Positions 12,301-24,600 of a DNA stretch of 64,000 bases are shown piece after piece. A model generated the notes under the pieces. That model searched no databases and was not told the origin of the DNA. It saw only the letters and a program-made list of their open reading frames with translations. Source of the stretch: Dastarcus helophoroides (Eukaryota; Arthropoda; Insecta; Coleoptera; Bothrideridae); assembly GCA_028583605.1 (NCBI GenBank), contig CM053335.1:19643068-19707067 (forward strand), written 5' to 3'. The stretch's first letter is position 1. Each line of letters starts with the position of its first letter. A program made the position numbers and the translations under genes.

Positions 12301-12490
12301 TATACAAAACTAAGGTCGCGTTAATTATAACAATCGATCGCGATTTTATAAACAAAGGTGTTCACTAAAAAAACTGGAGATCCAATCTCGCCTTGTCCAA
12401 GCGTAAGGACACCGTTCGATTCGGAAAAAACGGGAGGTTGACGTTCGGGATAATTTGGTGCTTACCTGCCGTAGGGCTGACGTTATTCAT
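9323..12490 (-). CDS. tumor protein D52 (TPD52/TPD54) family protein
   Basis: Coiled-coil adaptor family acting in vesicle trafficking. Exons on the minus strand: first exon 12490-12466 (short) or 11974-11569 (long), common exon 10125-9882, cassette exon 9794-9735 (60 nt), last exon 9566-9323 (stop TAA). Both first exons end in phase 1 and join exon 10125 in frame. Seen residues: EEEKERQHQAWQEELAKTEE (coiled coil), LGITVWKEVTDD, KLGQMRHSESFRSIEERVG and AYENVKTKV, which are diagnostic of the family. With the short start the protein is 190 aa with the cassette or 170 aa without; the long start gives 317 aa. The Ser-rich C terminus ends EEKPLA. Intron 9883-11568 holds only degenerate A/T-rich sequence. 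Confidence 0.92.
10230..10900. repeat. degenerate AT-rich minisatellite-like sequence in TPD52 intron
   Basis: Scattered AAATTTTGA/CGAAATTT words with about 20-nt spacing resemble old copies of the CGAAATTTCG minisatellite. No gene is visible; the open frame 10445-10675 is compositional. Confidence 0.4.
11569..11974 (-). CDS. long alternative first coding exon of TPD52 (135 residues)
   Basis: ATG at 11974 opens a 135-codon acidic then basic frame, beginning MSADDEHSLDYIEDPYFHPN and ending DISANDT, with a consensus donor G/GTGAGT at 11569/11568. Its phase (1) is exactly that required by the TPD52 exon at 10125, giving a join ...NDT-EEAGDDS. The first 80 residues are D/E-rich; residues 80-130 hold a basic stretch (KRANAIIRAFFKKDFKRH). 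I do not recognise a domain. The nearby TGTCAGTTAT at about 12010 could be an arthropod initiator. It could alternatively be an unrelated single-exon gene, but the donor and phase argue against that. Confidence 0.6.
12466..12490 (-). CDS. short alternative first coding exon of TPD52 (MNNVSPTA)
   Basis: On the minus strand GCGACC-ATG gives MNNVSPTA and then the donor CAG/GTAAGC at 12466/12465. The 25 nt leave phase 1, matching the exon at 10125, so the product would start MNNVSPTAEEAGDDSIPD. The start context (ACC before ATG) is good. This is probably the canonical short isoform start. Confidence 0.6.
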
Positions 12491-12499
12491 GGTCGCTAA

Positions 12500-13145
12500 T
12501 TGTTTATTAACGGATGCCGAAGGAGCACAACACCTGGCGTATTATTCGACTAATTGTTCTACGTGGTTTTGCAAAGTTATAAAAAAATAGCGAAGTAGAA
12601 GTACTTCTGTCGCTGTCAAATTTGATTGATCGATAAACCGGTGAACTACTCGCATTGGAACTAATGCGCTTTGGTGTTAATATCATAGATAGTTTGGCGT
12701 TTACCATAGAGAAAGGGGTTTACCATAGAGAAAGGAGTTTACGTTGATTGAATATTTACTTTCAATTTCAATCATAGAGAAAGATTCCAATAAAATCTAA
12801 TTACTTCTGCTTTTTTGCAATAGATGTCAGGGTCAATTTTAAATATTATTTATTAAATCCATCGAATTTCAGTTTGTCATAGAGAAACTGGTCTGAATGA
12901 TTTAATTATTAAATATATTTCAGCGTTTTACGATATTTAGCCAAATGTTGAAATTAAGTTAATGATTATTTAACAAATTTTAATAAAATGGGACCTTTAC
13001 TGAGGAGATTCAAGAGATATGAAGCTTGATTTTACCACTGTGACATCGAAAATCCAACTCTATAAAATTAAACTTCGTATCAGAAATTACAAATTTTGAA
13101 AATAATGTGGTAATATTAAAAAAAGGTGAACAATTATAAAACCAT
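12500..13145. other. intergenic stretch, no gene seen
   Basis: Upstream of the TPD52 starts. Contains a duplicated GTTTACCATAGAGAAAGG (about 12700-12740) and otherwise AT-rich sequence. Part is likely TPD52 promoter or 5' UTR. Confidence 0.4.
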
Positions 13146-16100
13146 TACGAAGGACTAGGAAGGACATCGATTAAAAAATTTGTTTTCTACTTTTTTCTGA
13201 AAATTTCGACTTTAATCTCGAAATTTCGAGTTAAAACCCAAAGTTACGATTTTTGTCTCGAAATTTCGATTTTAATCTCATAATTTCGATTTTAATCTCG
13301 AAATTTCGGCTTCAACTCGAAATTTCGACTTTTTTACGAAATTGCGAGTTTAAACGCGAAACTTTGATTTTTTCTCGAAATCTCGAGTTTAACCTTAAAA
13401 TTTCGACCTTTGTTACGAAATTTCGACTTTTTTTGTACCAAATTTTGACTTTTGGCTCGAAATTTCGGTTTTAATCTCGAAATTTCGGTTTTAATTTCGA
13501 AATTTCGGTTTTAATCTCGAAATTTCGATTTTAATCTCGTAATTTCGAGTTAAAACCCAAAGTCACGACTTTTGTCTCGAAATTTCGATTTTAATCTCGA
13601 AATTTCGATTTTAATCTCGAAATTTCGACTTTAACTCGAAAATGCGAGTTTAAACGCGTAACTTTGATTTTCTCTCGAAATCTCGAGTTTAACCTTAAAA
13701 TTTCGACCTTTGTTACGAAATTTCGACTTTTTTTTACCAAATTTTGACTTTTTTTACCAAATTTTGACTTTTGGCTCGAAATTTCGGCTTTAGTCTGAGA
13801 ATTTTAATTTTTTTAATAGAAATTTCGAATTTAAACTTAAAATTTGGTTTTCTCTCGAAATTTGGACTTTTTTACAAATTTTCGAGTTTTAACACGAAAC
13901 TTTGATTTTCTCTCGAAATCTCGAGTTTAACCTTAAAATTTCGACTTTTGTTACAAAATATCGGCTTTTGTTACGAAATTTCGACTTTTTTTTTACTAAA
14001 TTTCGACTTTTGGCTCGAAATTTCGGCTTTAGTCTGAGAATTTCAATTTTTTTTATATAAATTTCGAATTTAAACTCAAAATTTGATTTTCTCTCGATAT
14101 TTCGACTTTTTTCTCGAAATTTCGACCTTTTTTACGAAATTTCGACTTTGGCCTCGGACTTTCGACTTTAATCTAGAAATTTCGACTTTTTTCTCGAAAT
14201 TTCGAGTTTCAGCTCAAAATTTTGGTTTTTGTGTCGAAATTTCGACTTTAATCTCGAAATTTCGACTTATTTCACGAAATTTCGACTTTTACTTCGGAAT
14301 TTCGACTTTAGCCTAGACATTTCGACTTTTTTCTTGAAATTTCAAGTTTAAACTCAAAATTTTAATTTTATCCCGAAATTTCGAGTTTAAACTCAAAATT
14401 TCGACTTTTGTTCCGAAATTTTGACTTTGGTCTAGAAATGTCGACCTTTTTCTCGAAATTGCAACTTGAATCTCGAAATGTCGACTTTGTCACGAAATTT
14501 CGACTTTTGCCTCGAAATTTCGACTTTATTATGGAAATATCGACTTTTTTTTCGAAATTTCGAGTTTCAGCTTAAAATTTTGACATTTTTTTTCGGAATT
14601 TCCACTTTTTTTCGAAATTTCGACTTTTTTTAAAAATATCGTATTTCAACTCGAAATTTCGGTCTTTTTCTAGAAATTTCGTCTTTTCTTTCGAAATTTC
14701 GATTCTCAACTCGAAATTTCGACCTTTTCTCGAAATTCCGACTTCTTTTTGGAAATTCCGACTTTTTTTTCGAAATTTCGACTTTTTTGCGAAATTTCAG
14801 CTTTTTCTCGAAATTTCGGCTTTTTATCGGTTTCGGACTTTTTTTCGAAATTTCCATTTTTTTCTCGAAATTTCGACTTTTTTTTTTAGAAATTTCGACT
14901 TTTTTCGAAACTTCTACTTTCTTCTCGAAATTTCGACTTTTTTCTTGAAGTTTCGTTTTTTTTTTCGAAATTTCCATTTTTTTTTTTCGAAATTTCGACT
15001 TTTTTTCGAAATTTCGACTCTCATCTCGAAATTTCGACCTTTTCTCGAAATTCCGACTTTTTTTTCGAAATTCCGACTTTTTTTTGAAAGTTCGGCTTTT
15101 TTCCTCGAAGTTTCGACTCTTTTTTAGAAATTTTAATTTTTTTTCGAAATTTCGACTTTTTTTGAAACTTCTACTTTCTTCTCGAAATTTCGACTTTTTT
15201 CTCGAAATTTCGGTTTTTTTCTTGAAGTTTCGACTTTTTTTTTTCGAAATTTCCATTTTTTTATTCGAAATTTCGCCTTTTTTTAGAAATTTCGACTTTT
15301 TTCGAAACTTCGACTTTTTCTTCGAAATTTCGACTTTTTTCACGAAATTTCGACTTGAATCTCCAAATTTCGATTTTTTTTTACGAAATTTCGACTCTCG
15401 ACTCGAAATTCCGACTTTTTTTTTCCAAATTTTGACTTTTTTGCAAATTTCGGCTTTTTTCTCGAAATTTCGGATTTTTTTTCGAAAGTTTCAACTTTTT
15501 TTTCGAAATTTCCATTTTATCTTTCGAAATTTCGACTTTTTTTTTAGAAATTTCGACTTTTTTCGAAACTTTAACCTTCTTCTCGAAATTTCGACTTTTT
15601 TCTCGTAATTTGGGCTTTTTTCGAAACTTCGACTTGAATCTCGAAATTTCGACTGTTTTTTACGAAATTTCAACTTCTGTTTCGAAATTTCGACTCTCAA
15701 CTTGAAATTTCGACCTTTTCTCGAAATTTCGTTTTTCTTCTTAAAATTTCGACGTTTTTTTCTCAAAATATCGACTTTCATCGCAAAATATCGACTTTCT
15801 TCTAGAAATTTCGGCTTTTTTCACGAAATTTCGGCTTTTGCCTCGGAATTTCGACTGTAGCCTAGAAATTTCGGCTTCTTTCTCAAAATTTCGGCTTTTT
15901 TCTCGAAGTTTCAACTTTTTTTTCGAAATTTCCATTTTATTTTTCGAAATTTCGACTTTTTTTTAGAAATTTCGACTTTTTTCGAAACTTTAACCTTCTT
16001 CTCGAAATTTCGACTTTTTTCTCGTAATTTCGGCTTTTTTCTTAAAGTTTCGACTTTTTTTTTCGAAATTTCAATTATTTTTCTTCGAAACTTCAACTTT

Positions 16101-17880
16101 CTTCTAGACATTTCGACTTGAATCTCGAAATTTCGACTGTTTTTTACGAAATTTCAACTTTTGTTTCGAAATTTCGACTCTCAACTCGAAATTTCGACTT
16201 TTTCACGAAATTCCGACTTTTTTTTTCGAAATTTCGATTTTTTTTTCGAAATTTCGCCTTTTTTGAGAAATTTCGGCTTTTTTTTATAGAAATTTCGACT
16301 GTTTTCGAAACTTCGACTTTCTTCTAGAAATTTCAGCTTTTTTCACGAAATTTCGACTTTTGCCTCGGAATTTCGACTGTAGTCTAGAAATTTCGGCTTC
16401 TTTCTCGAAATTTCGGCTTCTTTCTCGAAATTTCGACTTTCTTCTCGAAATTTGGATTTTTTTCTCGACATTTCGGTTTTTTTTCGAAGTTTCGACTTTT
16501 TTTTTCGAAATTTCCATTTTTTTTTCAAAATTTCCATTTTTTTTTCAAAATTTTGACATTTTTTTTAGAAATTTCGACTTTTTTCGAAACTACGACTTTT
16601 TTCTCGCAATTTCGACTTTTTTTAACGAAATTTCGACTTTTGTCTCGGAATTTCGACTGTAGTCTAGAAATTTCGGCATTTTTTTCGAAATTTCGGCTTT
16701 TTTCTCGGAGTTCCGACTTTTTTTTCGAAATTTCGACTTTTTTTCTCGAAATTTCGGCTTTTTTCGTGAAGTTTCGACTTTTTTTTTTCCAAATGTCGAG
16801 TTTTTTTAAGAAATTTCGCCTTTTTTCGAAACTTCGACTTTCTTCTAGACATTTCGACTTTTTTCACGAAATTCAGACTTTTGCCTCGGAATTTCTACTT
16901 TAGTCTAGAAATTTCGACTTTTTTCTCGAAATTTCGAGGTTAAATCCGAAACTTTGATTTTTCTCGAAATTTCGACTTTTTTCACGAAATTTTGAGTTTC
17001 AGTTTAAAATTTTGACTTTTGTGTCGCAATTTCGACTCGAATCTCGAAATTTCGACTTTAATGTAGAAATTACGACTTTAATCTCGAAATTTTGAGTTTA
17101 AACTTGATTTTTCTATTTACTCTCGAAATTTCGATTTTCTCTCGAAATTTCCATCGGAATCTCGAAATTTTGATTTTTTTCACGAAATTTCGACTTTTGC
17201 CTCGGCATTTCGTCTAGAAATGTCAATTTTTACTTGAAATTTCGAGTTTAAGCTCAAAATTTTGGCTTTTGTGACGAAATTTCGATTTTCTTTTGAAATT
17301 TAGATTTTTGTCTCGGAAGAGTTTTTTGACTCGAATTTTTGACTTCGAAATTTCGACTTGAATCTCAAAATTTTGACTTTTTTTACGAAATTTCGACTTT
17401 TGTTTCGAAATTCCGTCATTTTTCTCGAAATCTCGAGTTTAAACTCGAAATTTCGATTTTCCTTAGGAATTTCGATTTTTATCTTGAATATTTAATTTTA
17501 ATCCGAAAATTTTAACCTTCAGCTCGAAATTTCGATTTCAAACTCAAAATTTCGACTTTAATGTCAAAATGTCGAGGAAAGTCGCAATTGTCGTAATTAA
17601 ACATTGAGATTACTGAACGCACCCTAGTGCCAATTGTCAATATTGCTGGAAAAGGCGTGTGGTGAGGCGCCACTGTCATCTGCCTAACTTGGTTAAGAGT
17701 ATAGAAATTGGTTATAGAGTATAGAAATTTCGGGATTAAAATCGAAATTTCGAGAAAAAAATAGAAAGTTCAAGATTAAAATCCAAAATTTTGAGGTTAA
17801 TGTCGAAATTTTTACCTTATCTTGGAATTACGAGAAAAAGTCGGAATTTCGAGCAAAAAAATAGAAATTACGGGGCCGGC
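13146..17880. mobile_element. minisatellite foldback element I (T-rich arm, spacer, inverted arm)
   Basis: Starts with the family end TACGAAGGACTAGGAAGG at 13146. The left arm (13190-17570) is a degenerate minisatellite of about 20 bp (CTCGAAATTTCGACTTTTTT type). A unique spacer at about 17580-17710 carries TTACTGAACGCACCCTAGTG. A short right arm (about 17715-17880) has the same repeat in inverse orientation (GAAATTTCGAGAAAAAA). Sub-blocks near 15000-16900 are longer near-duplicates, showing segmental expansion inside the arm. The long frames here (for example 14630-15343, minus) translate to K/S/R-rich or F/R-rich repeats and are not genes. Confidence 0.75.
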
Positions 17881-18660
17881 ACTGAATAAACTAAAACATG
17901 GGTTCTGTTGTAAGGAAAATAATAATAGTTACGATTTGCTGCAACCGAATAGGTACGTTATTAATTAAGAGTTAAAAATAACATTTTAGTTCATTATAAG
18001 GTGAATTTATCATATTTTAATATTACTTTTCCAAAAAGAATCCAGACCTACGAAAAGATGTAATTATTGTTCTTAAAGCTAATGCGTAATTCGTTGCACG
18101 AAGTAAATAAATGTGGAATGTGGGTAATCGTCTCATTACTGAATCACCTGATGCACAATTTGGTCAAGTGTTGCCAAAACTTATTTCTTGTTTATCGCAA
18201 ATGCTATTTTCATATCGGACGTTTTCCAATTATTAACCAACGGCAACTAGCGGTAATGTTAAATTTTCTATGACGTCCAAAGATAACCGCAAACCACGTG
18301 TCCCCCCACCTCATGCGAAAGTGCTCAAAAATCGATAAATATGTCAGGAGTTCGCGCACCGCAAGAACATCGTTTGAATTCTCGAAATTTCAAATCAGTT
18401 TAGCGCGTCTCGTAAAGGAGGATACAACGCTCTTAGCGGCCACACTCAACAGTATTACGTGCGTTTCTGTGATCCGCCAACCCTATGTGCTTATAAAGAA
18501 TACACAAAACGTCTTGTCTTTGCACAAAACCTCGTCAAACATATCACTAAATAGTCGATTCACCCCGTCGATGGTACGTTTTTCAACTTCGGCGTTAGTA
18601 TCAGTGGACCAAACCTAACCTAACTTACGTGATCGTTTTTGACAAAATCCACCGAATTCA
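17881..18660. other. upstream region of the Bmcp-type carrier gene
   Basis: AT-rich DNA without recognisable coding family. TCAGTGG at 18601 lies 60 nt before the start codon and could be an initiator. Short open frames at 18067 and 18298 have no support. Confidence 0.35.
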
Positions 18661-21600
18661 ATGGTCGGAAGTGCATCCAACGATAGAGATTGGCGCCCGT
18701 TCGTTTATGGAGGACTCGCATCTTGTGTGGCTGAATTTGGTTAGTTTCTAACTTAAAATAGACCGATTTTTCCTTAGTTGAAAGTCGAAAGTTATTTGAT
18801 TTGACAGTTCGCAATTTCAGGCACATTTCCAATCGATTTGGCTAAAACCCGATTGCAAGTTCAAGGACAAAAGCTCGATAAGAAGCATGCCACCCTCAAG
18901 TATCGGGGTATGGTCGATTGTTTCCTGAAGGTGGCCAAACAGGAGGGTTTTCTAGCTTTGTATGCCGGGTGAGTTTTTTTTATGTTACGTTATCGTTGCA
19001 TCAAGGTCACGTTGGGACCGGAAGAAAGTTTTGAGGTTGCTCTAATTTCGTAAATGTCAGTGACGCTCAAACAACTGCGAGAGGTCATTAAGGCGCATTT
19101 TAGAATTGTTACGGTTGTACGTCGGCGCTGTATCTTGATATTAGGGCGACTAACAATGTAATACAGTTATTTACGCATACTATACTGTACTATTAGATGA
19201 TTTTATACTGTATATTTAGTATTTACCTTGTAATTGACATTTTCAACCCTTACTTTCTGAAATTCTTTTTTTTTTGTTGCGTTTTTATTATTAATAAAGT
19301 TTACTAATTACGAGTTTTTGTTGTAGTTAATGCTACAAATGACATTTTTAAATAGATAATATTCTATCATTTCTGTTCAAGGTCAAGGTGAGCTTTTAGC
19401 ATTCGTGATCTCTCGAAATTTTGACTTTTTAAGAGTTCGATTTTTGTTGAAAATCTTAACCGTTTTCAAAATTTGGACTTTTTCAAAACTTTGACTTTTT
19501 CAGAATTCAACTTTTTTGAGCAAGAATTCGTTTTTTTTTGAATAAAAATTCAATTTTTTTGAAGAAGAATTCAATTTTTTTTGAATAAGAATTTGACTTT
19601 CTTGAAAATTTCGAATTTTGAAAACTATGTCTTCAAAATTTAAGCTTTTTCTCGAAATTTTGACTTTTTTTGTTGTAATTTTAACTTTTATGGAAAGTGC
19701 TTCTTATTTTGAACATTTTGACTTTACCGAAAAATTTGATTATTTTAAATATTGACATTTTGAAAATTTCGACTTTTTTCAGAATTTTGCGTGTTCCTTT
19801 AAATTTTTTTTTGTAAATTTCGACTTTTCGAAAAATTCTACTTCCTTTAGAAATTGCTTTTTCTGAAAATTTTCTGAAAATACAAAAAATCCCACAAAAT
19901 CCCATCGAATTTCAATTTCATTAAGATACTGCCATATCTCGATTCCTGTTTCTTCTTAATATGAGTTAATTGATGTCATTATAGCGCAATAATTAAATAA
20001 TAATCTTATTTTTCCACTGTTATTTACTTTTGTAGATATGAGTAAACATTTTGTAATTATTATGTTATCAAGTCAATTTTAAAAGCAGTAAACCAATTTA
20101 CATATTTTTAAGTGACCACCAAGTCTTCATATTTTAACCTTGAACCACCCAATTCGGCGTTATTTCTAATTGGAAACCGAAATTTGCAATTTGCAGAATA
20201 TGGCCAGCAGTATTACGCCAAGCTACCTACGGTACCATCAAATTCGGTACTTATTACTCATTGAAAAGTATTTTAGTGGAACATAACCGTGGTAAAGAAA
20301 CGGTTACAATTAACTTATGCTGTGCTGTGATAGCCGGGGCGGTTTCTAGCGCGATAGCCAACCCCACCGACGTTTTAAAGGTTAGAATGCAAGTCGAGAG
20401 TTCGACTGCCAACATTGGTTTAGTAGACTGTTTCAAAGACGTTTACACCCATGAAGGAATCTCAGGACTTTGGAGGGTACGTCAGCGTCCAAATCCAAGA
20501 AAAATCAAATGTTACGTCCTATTCTGTTGCAGGGTGTCAGTCCAACGGCTCAAAGGGCCGCAGTGATAGCAGCCGTCGAGCTGCCTGTTTACGACTTCTG
20601 CAAAAGCCGTCTCATGTCCTCTTTTGGTGATAATGTGGGCAACCACTTTGTGTAAGTTTGACATTTTGAATACTTGTAACTTGTTTTTTATTCTGTGTTT
20701 ATTTAATCTACTTTTTTATGAGATTCGACTGCCGAAAGCGCTTCCAGATTAATACAAATTTATTCTTTGTTCATGGTAGACTCTTATTGGTCGGAAACGG
20801 TATGTTTATTACATTTATTTAATATTTCTGGATCGCAGAAATGTTAAATAAAATAAATAATCACAAATTTGCTCGCTGTATTTGACACAAACTTGTTGAT
20901 GTGAATTGTGCGCCGACTGCAAATTATGTAAATTTTTAGGCAAAGCCAATAAAATTTCGACGCACGAGCAACTTCGTGTCGAATAAAAACAACATAAATT
21001 CGTGGTGTCTAAGGTTTAAATAATTTGGAGGAAATAAATGTGGAATCGAAAGGAATTTTTATTCCACAGTGCGCGGGAACCCCCCAATCTGCAATTCTGA
21101 CTAGGTTGCCAAATTCGATTTAATCAAGTTCAAATTTCTTCGGTATAAGGGGGATTCTCGCCTTGGTAATTCTTTTTTTTTATTATTCTTTTATTTGTTT
21201 GTCGTCTTCTTTTGGAAAAAATAAATATTCGATTTATTATCAGATGCTATAAAACAAAAAAAAACGTTAAAAATTGAAACTTCATAACAAACCAAGATCC
21301 AACGCAATCGCTGTTTGCGGCAATCTAAAACAGATTGCCATTCCTTAATAGAAGGTACTGAGATTTAGGATTGTGAAAGGAGTGACCGGCGAAGAAAAAG
21401 TCAATAAAACTGCATACAAATATGAATACTTCACAAATAAATTACAGAGAATATCTTCATAAGAAAAATTTGAAAATAAATTAATATAATTTATGTAAAA
21501 TCCTCAATAAACCAAGATGATTACGAAAAATGACTACTAGATTATTCAAATTCGGTTAGTAAATGAGAGATTGAAGTTTACAAGTGATTAAAAACGTATA

Positions 21601-24600
21601 AATTATCAAATTAAACAATGCAGCGTCACTTCTGCGATATTTATCTATGATCCAACGCTCGATACGTCACAAGAAGGATTGAACTACCCGTCGCTTGCAA
21701 CCGTGTGAAACGAAATACGCCTTATCGAGCAACTACGAAAGTGACATGAGAAGCCGAATTTAATTTCATCGATTTTATTAAAATTTTATATTAAAAGATC
21801 ACCATTTAAATATTGCTGCTTTATGCAGCCGCCATTCACACATTAACGCGTTTTTACATCACCTACCTTGTAATATTTGACAGAACGCAACTGATTGAGT
21901 TGAATGAAAATGATTCCTCAAGAGAGTTTTATTTCAAACGCATGTAATCCGGGATACATCGCGATTTCGAATACATGTTCGCCGGTGATCTACACTAATC
22001 ATGCTAGTTGTGATTAATTTATTAATCTGAATTAGATTAAACACGACAATTATCTAAAATTCAGAAACTAAAAGTAGGAAAATTAACCGATAAGTGACGG
22101 ATGACAATTGGAGCATAGAATCGCATGAATAGAAGCGGCACTGCTACATACGATTTGGGAACAGCGTTGGCGCTCATATAACCATGAGTGACAGACATTA
22201 GAGATAAAACATTGTTCGATAAATGACCCAAAATGCCGCATTGTCGAACTATTGAAGGAAATCTTTTAATTGATGTTATGACATCACTTTTTTAATAAAT
22301 ATAATTATTTAATAGTAACGAATCTGAGAATAACAGATTAATTGCATGTTAGAATTAACATGCAATATTGGTGGGAAAATGATTTTTCGACATAATGACC
22401 TGTGACAAAGAAATAGGTCAGATTACACCTAGAATACGGATGCGGAATTAAATGTTGACAACGCCCCTCATAATATACTTTGAGGCACTGTTGCCAATCC
22501 TTCAGTTTTAACTGTAGATCTACAATTTCAACTGTGAATCTACAGTTTTAATTGTAGATCTACAGTTTTAACTGTAGATCCTACAGTTTTAAATAAGTCA
22601 TTATTGGTTTTCGTTTCTTGTCTAAAATTGACAGTATTTTTACTTCTGATATATCCTGTGATATTTTATTTAGTAACTAGGCCAGTGTTAAGGCATTGTG
22701 GGAGAAGAAAAGGATTTGAAAAATCCTTTTCTTTGTCATCAAAAATCTTTGAGGTGATTTGTATGAACAATATTTAAAGTCACAACATTTTTTCTTTTTT
22801 TAGGCGACAAATAGTAAGTTATTCTTTATTTTTTTTTGGGCGACAAAGCTCAAATTTAATAAGTATTTTGCACTTTTCTTCGCCATTTAGTAATTAGAGA
22901 TTACTTAATCAAGTTTTTGTGTTACTTTGGATCACCAAATGCTGATCCTTATTAATTTGTTCTTATAATTTCGATAATAATTTTCAGAAAAAATATAAAT
23001 TTCTATATTAAAGTCGAAATTTTAGAAAAAAAAAGCTACGACGTTCAAACCTAAACTGGGAGTTTTAGAAAAATGTTCCAAATTCTGTAGAAAAATCTCC
23101 GCATTTAAAAAATACTTACAAATATTGGGGCTTTTAGGTTTAAATTCTGAATTTTGAGAGAAAACGCCAAATTTCGAGAAATACTTGAAATGTCAACCAT
23201 ATTTGTTAAAATTTTGAATTTGGACTTTTTTATCGAATTGAAGAGATATTAAAGTTGAAAGAAAAAAAAGCATTTTTTGTTAATTTACATTTTAAAAGTA
23301 TTCACTTTGACATGTTTTCGAAATTTCCCAAGTTTTTTCTTAAAATATCGACCTTTAAATTGGAATTTCGATTTTAACCTAAAATTTCAACTTTAAACTT
23401 AAAATTTCGACTTTTTTTACAGCATTTCAATTTTCCCTTCAAATGTAGGCTATTTTGCGAAGAAAGTTAACTTTTTAAGACGAAAATAATAATTTCAAGT
23501 TTAAACTGTAGGTTTCAAGGTTTTAACTCAAAAATTTCGTTCTTAAATTCGATTTTTTTTTCTTTTCGGAATAAAATTGAAATTTTCTCTGTGAAACTAC
23601 AAGAAAAATATCAAAACGAAAAAAATTGAAACACAATCTATTTTAGAGTTTTTTCTTGAAACTGACATTTATTTTAAAAGTTCAAATTTCCTTTCTTAAG
23701 TAATTTTGTTTCTTTTCCTAGAAATTTTAAAGTTATTAAGATGACAATTCTTTATGAAGATGAGAATTAAAATTTCGAAATTGGATTGATATGGGAAAAA
23801 TAAATCGAAATTTCATTGAAACCTTAAAAAAAGGTTGACAAAATTGAAATCCATAAAAAATATGTCAAATATTTAAATCTGAATTTTAAAAGAAAGCGTA
23901 CGAATTCCGAGAAAAACTATAAAATTTTATTTTAGAAAAAGTTAAAATTTTGTAACATTGACTAACAAAAAGTTCCAAAAATGTCAGATTTACTTTCGAA
24001 AATTTAACTTTTATGATGAAAATTCAGGTAAATTCAAATGTTCTTCCTGGCCTTTAAATTTAAAACAAAATTCTAAATTTGTGTCAAACCAGGCTACAAG
24101 ATAGTGTAAGATATTCTCTGTAATTTATTTGCGAAGTATTCATATTTTTTTATTCAGTTTATTGGCTTTTTCTTCGCCGGTAAGGTTTAAATAATTTTGG
24201 GCGTGAATAAATCACTACGAAGAATGTTTAATCCCCAGTGCGTGGGAACCCCCCAAGTAGCAGTTCTGATTACTTTGCTAAATTTGTTGTTCACATTCAA
24301 TCAAGTTTGGATTTTTTCGGTACAAAGGGGATTCTTTGCATGGTAACACTTTTTATAGTTTGTCGTCTGCTTTTGGAAAAAATAAATATTCGATTTATTA
24401 TCAAATTGTTTATTAATTTTATTTAACATTTCTACGGTCGTAGAAATGTTAAATAAAATTAATAGACATGTTTCCGATCAATAACAGTCCACCACGAAGA
24501 ATTATTATCAAATGCTATAAAACCAAAAAAATGCGCCAAGTATGGCAACTTGAAAGAAAAATTTGATAATAAATTAGTATGATAATTTATGTAAAATCCT

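Noticed and set aside
12393..12590. Plus-strand frame beginning MSKRKDTVRFG in the TPD52 upstream region
   Set aside because: Its start is not ATG and the opposite strand carries the in-phase TPD52 first exon with a strong donor.
14630..15343. 237-codon K/S/R-rich minus-strand frame and similar frames in 13-17 kb, 35-36 kb and 52-55 kb
   Set aside because: Products such as NFEKKSKFRKKSRNFE mirror the CGAAATTTCGACTTTT minisatellite; the complementary frames give F/R/S repeats.
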